In this document: piece by piece, positions 60,851 through 64,000 of the stretch
Position numbering within the stretch: position 1 is the first letter of the stretch
Layout of the letters: each line of letters begins with the position of its first letter
Assembly: GCF_032884065.1 (NCBI RefSeq)
Contig: NC_088867.1
Coordinates: forward strand, 58,974,675-59,038,674
DNA from: Artemia franciscana
Taxonomy: Eukaryota; Arthropoda; Branchiopoda; Anostraca; Artemiidae
Direction of reading: 5' to 3'
Length of the DNA stretch: 64,000 bases
Notes under the pieces: generated by a model
What the model saw: only the letters and a program-made list of their open reading frames with translations
Told to the model about the DNA's origin: nothing
Databases searched by the model: none
Translations under genes and position numbers: made by a program

Positions 60851-60954
60851 TCCGTCCAACGCTTCGGTATTGCTCAACAGAACTGAATGCTGGTATTTTT
60901 TATATTAGTTTTGGTAAGTAGGCTATTGTTTTGTGTATTTTTTGTAATTACTCA

Positions 60955-62270
60955 ACATTAAAACTTAAAACGAACAGAAATTATCACGTATACGGGGGGG
61001 ATGTCCCCTCCTCAACACATCTATCTTCAAGCTTCATTTTTGGTACTTTAAAAAATTTACTTATTGTTCTAGTTAAACGACCCTTGTGTTTCAGGAGTCG
61101 TTTTTAAAGAATTGAGACAAAAATTAAGCGTTAGCGTAAAGAGCGAACTATTGAGGAGGGGGCAGCTCCCCTCATATACGTAATGATTTCTGTTCATTTA
61201 AGTTTTAATGTTACTCCTTAATTCAGTAGAAAAAACATTTTTCCTAATTTAATTTTGAATCCTTTTTTAAATGACGCCAGGATTTCTGGCTCCATCTCTA
61301 AGGAATAATCACCCTCCTGCACAAAAATATCCTCTGGACGATTCAATCCTGATGAAAATTTGCCCGGGACAGTTACCCTTAGTATCTCCACGATGAAATT
61401 GATTCGGTAAAGAGAAAGCAAGACATATAAAGAAATTTCTTATAGGAATTCTAGCAAGTTCACCCAGTGTAAAATTTCCCCTGAAAAGTTAAGTTAACCC
61501 CCCTGGGAACTTCCCTCTCCATGGAAAATTCTTCCCGTGAAAAATCCTCCCAGCAGAAAATTCGTCCTCCCATCCCCAATTCGAAAAATACATGTATACT
61601 TCCCAATAACAAATGCTATATATTTACACAGTTTTAACTTAAAAACCTTTCCCCAGGAGCTATAGGGGGTCATTTTTATCTCCGAAGACAGAGTAATTGG
61701 GCCTTTCAACTATGCTGAACAAAAAGCTGTCTCAAAATTTGATTGACAATTTTGGGAAAAAAGTAGCGTAGGAGGGCGCCTAGTTCCCCTCCCTTTTTGG
61801 TCATTTAGAAAGGGAACTAGAACTATTCCTTTCCGTTATAATAAGCCCTCTCTCGACTTTCTAGGCCCATTGAGTCAATGCGATTACCCCTGGGGGGAAA
61901 AACAAATAAATACGCATCTGTGACCTTTCTTCTGGCAAAAATTTAAAAATTCCATATTTTGGCAGATATGAGCTTGAAACCGCTGCAGTAGGGTTCCTTG
62001 ATACGCTGTATCTGATGGTATGGTTTCATTTGAATTCTATGACTTCTAAGGGATCTCTCCCCCTTTTTTCAAAAATCAGACAAATTTTCTCAGATTCGTA
62101 GTTTTTGATGAATAAGACCAAACTTAGTGAAACTTATATACTTGGAATCAGAATAATAAGGCGATTGTTCTGATATATCTACTGGTATCATAATTTTGTT
62201 GTTTAGAGTTTCGGTTACTACTGAGCCGGGTCACTCCTTACTTAACGTTCTTTACCACGAACTGTTTAAC
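60955..62270 (-). mobile_element. R2 element, copy e (minus strand)
   Basis: The right end at 62270 reads, on the minus strand, ACAGTTCGTGGTAAAGAACG and AAGTAAGGAGTGACCCGGCTC; the left end is an R1-type inverted repeat (60955-61240). The body carries the reverse of ACCATCAGATACAGCGTATC. No ORF. Confidence 0.82.
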
Positions 62271-62384
62271 TACCCATAAAAATCCAAACAGAGATCATTG
62301 AGATATTAATCATTTTTTCTGCATTACCAAAAGAATTGTATTCATATAGCTTTACAGTTTCATGAAATGAAATTAAACAAATAG

Positions 62385-62690
62385 GAAAACTTTTTCAACT
62401 AAAGTGAGAAGCAAGTTTAAAACTGAAAACAAATTGAAATTACTCTGTATATAAGGGGGATTACCCCTTTCTCAACACCTTGCTCATTAAAAAAAAAGTT
62501 TTTTTGTGTTTTAAAATTTTTTTATTTTTATCAATTGCAAATTTTCTCCAAAAATTTGGACAAAAGCCCAACGTCACAGCAAAGAGTAAGGAGCTAAGGG
62601 GGAAACATCCCCCTTCATGTAACAATTAATCTGTTCAAATAGGTTTCAAATATGTTCCTCGCTTTCTGTTGAAAAGCTTTTTTATTCGAA
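62385..62690. repeat. Highly diverged R1-like inverted repeat
   Basis: TTTTTCAACTAAAGTGAGAAG ... TTACTCTGTATATAAGGGGG in part pairs with CATCCCCCTTCATGTAACAA ... TTTCTGTTGAAAAG. About 60-70% complementary by eye. Confidence 0.55.
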
Positions 62691-62751
62691 AGTAAAACAG
62701 TTCAAAATAGGGATGAAACCTTTTTATTGACAGTGAATAGATATAAAATTA

Positions 62752-62802
62752 TTTAACTGGATATTTCGAACACATATACAGTGTTCATCATCAGCAGTAA
62801 AA
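62752..62802 (-). ncRNA. Hammerhead ribozyme motif (Penelope-type, minimal stem III)
   Basis: On the minus strand: stem I strand TTTTACTG, core CTGATGA (62794-62788), stem II GAACAC-loop-GTGTTC (perfect 6 bp, one extra T before it), core GAAA (62767-62764), TATC giving the NUH cleavage site, and stem I strand CAGTTAAA (62759-62752), which pairs with TTTTACTG except one T-T. All invariant core boxes are present in the right order and spacing. Established knowledge: Penelope-like elements carry type I hammerheads with very short stem III. No PLE coding sequence lies next to it here. Confidence 0.72.
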
Positions 62803-62984
62803 CTCAGACATCATCATACTGAATTCAATCAATCAATACTAAATTTATTACGAATAAAGCGAATCAACTTGGTTGAATCCAATACTGCCACAGTGCAACA
62901 TTACTCCGTTTGCAATTGGGAAGCCTAAAATATATTTATTGACACTTCTAAATCAATTAGCTTCTTAGAAGGTCAAATTGATAG

Positions 62985-63480
62985 AAAATTCGGCCTCTTG
63001 TTAGTAAAGTCCTAGTTTGGTGCCCTAAAATGGTAGAAAACAATACTTTCCCCTGGCTCAACTTGTATGGTCACTTAAAAAGAGCTTTAAATTTACGTTT
63101 GAATGAGCTCCCTCCCAATTATCTTGGACCTTCAGTTTGATACGACGACCTATGGGTAAAAGCAAAACAAAAAAACCTGCATCGACGATGTTTCTTCTGA
63201 AGAACAATGCAAAACTCCACATTTTGAAGATTGGAGCTTAAAACCTCTACGGTAGGGGTCTCTCATTTGATGTATCTAATAAAGGGATTTTGAACGAGAT
63301 TGCTTCTTTTTTGGGGGTGTTTCGCTTTTTTCAAAAATAGGTAAATTTTCTCAAATATTTAGTTTTGGGTGAGTAGCAATAAACTGAAAGAATTATGTAT
63401 GTTTAGAATCAGCATAAAAAGCCAATACGGCCGGTTTATCTGCAGGTAGGATGATTTTTGAGTATCTCTACTCTTTCTGT
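62985..63480 (-). repeat. Diverged R2-like sequence (minus)
   Basis: Order of phrases follows R2 reversed: 'GGTCACTTAAAAAGAGCTTTA', 'AAAACTCCACATTTTGAAG', 'GGGGGTGTTTCGCTTTTTTC' (each in part). Strongly decayed. Confidence 0.5.
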
Positions 63481-64000
63481 AAACTATTCTAAGGCGTAGG
63501 GAAATTGCATATAGACGAGTTTACATCTGTTATAATCTACGGAAGCAATAAATCTTTCTGTAAATTTGGTTTGAATTTGACTTTTTAAGATTAAATGCAT
63601 AATTATGAAATATAAATATTGATTAAATAAATTGATCCCTTTGCCAGGGACCCCTGTCGTTTAAAATTTACTGTGTTTTGTTTCATTTTGCATGCGATGT
63701 AATTGCTCTTTTTATTTGAGTTGTTTCCTAAAAGTATTTAAAAATACACTTATTCCTACGATAAAATATCCTTAAATGTATTCCCTGTCACCCAACCATC
63801 ACCGCTGTTTTGGCGTCTGCCCCCCCCCCCATCGAAAAATTTTCAGCCGGCGCCCTTGGTAGGTTATTTTAGCTTAGTTTCATTGAGATAATCTACGATG
63901 TTGGTACATTTTATGTAGGTTACGATGTAGGTTAGGTATTTAAAATAATGTGTTTTGCGCGGCCTGCTTTCCATAGTATTATTCTGTAGTTTTTATAATT
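63481..64000. other. No recognisable feature
   Basis: C-run (63820-63831) and AT-rich DNA; no gene. Confidence 0.5.

Overview
The window is eukaryotic, AT-rich and dominated by intronic and repeat DNA. Its one convincing protein-coding host gene is a plus-strand, eight-exon gene for an ERp72/PDIA4-type protein disulfide isomerase. Coding exons run from 9062 to 59021, giving 1,908 coding bases in about 50 kb (under 4%). All splice sites are GT..AG and all intron phases agree (1,1,0,0,1,1,1). The conceptual protein has 635 residues: a short ER signal peptide, three thioredoxin-type catalytic domains, two thioredoxin-fold b/b' domains and a C-terminal KDEL. Its middle catalytic site reads CRHC instead of CGHC. 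The gene and the retroelement mix (CR1/L2-like and other non-LTR elements, a Penelope-like element, hAT and Gypsy remnants) fit an arthropod. A branchiopod-like crustacean is my best guess from repeat style, which is memory-based and weak.

Layout. 1-9 kb: upstream DNA with non-LTR remnants, a Gypsy-like integrase fragment, and a ~280-bp tandem-repeat element interrupted by a 5'-truncated CR1/L2-like retrotransposon (about 3713-6057). 9-19.5 kb: signal-peptide exon, then a 10.4-kb first intron with nested inverted-repeat elements and a 1.2-kb TIR element carrying an unknown 164-codon ORF. 19.5-28.5 kb: exons 2-4, with a Penelope-like element end (GIY-YIG nuclease) and a tRNA-like sequence in the introns. 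28.5-44.5 kb: a 16-kb intron holding two head-to-head degraded RT genes, a tandem array, a second CR1/L2-like copy with a 22-bp frameshifting deletion, a hAT remnant and foldback repeats. 44.5-59 kb: exons 5-8, separated by more of the same repeats. 59-64 kb: 3' flank with another tandem-repeat element, minus-strand foldback elements and a minus-strand hammerhead ribozyme motif of the Penelope type.

The most distinctive sequence-level features are three. First, a non-coding foldback family (called R1 here) whose ~115-bp arms are nearly perfect inverted repeats, often forming the 3' part of a 1.2-kb element (R2) that opens with a perfect 8-bp hairpin. Second, a hammerhead motif at 62752-62802. 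Third, the unusual PDIA4 active site. No promoter, CpG island or other host gene could be supported. Names R1-R4 and Sat are labels used only in this report.
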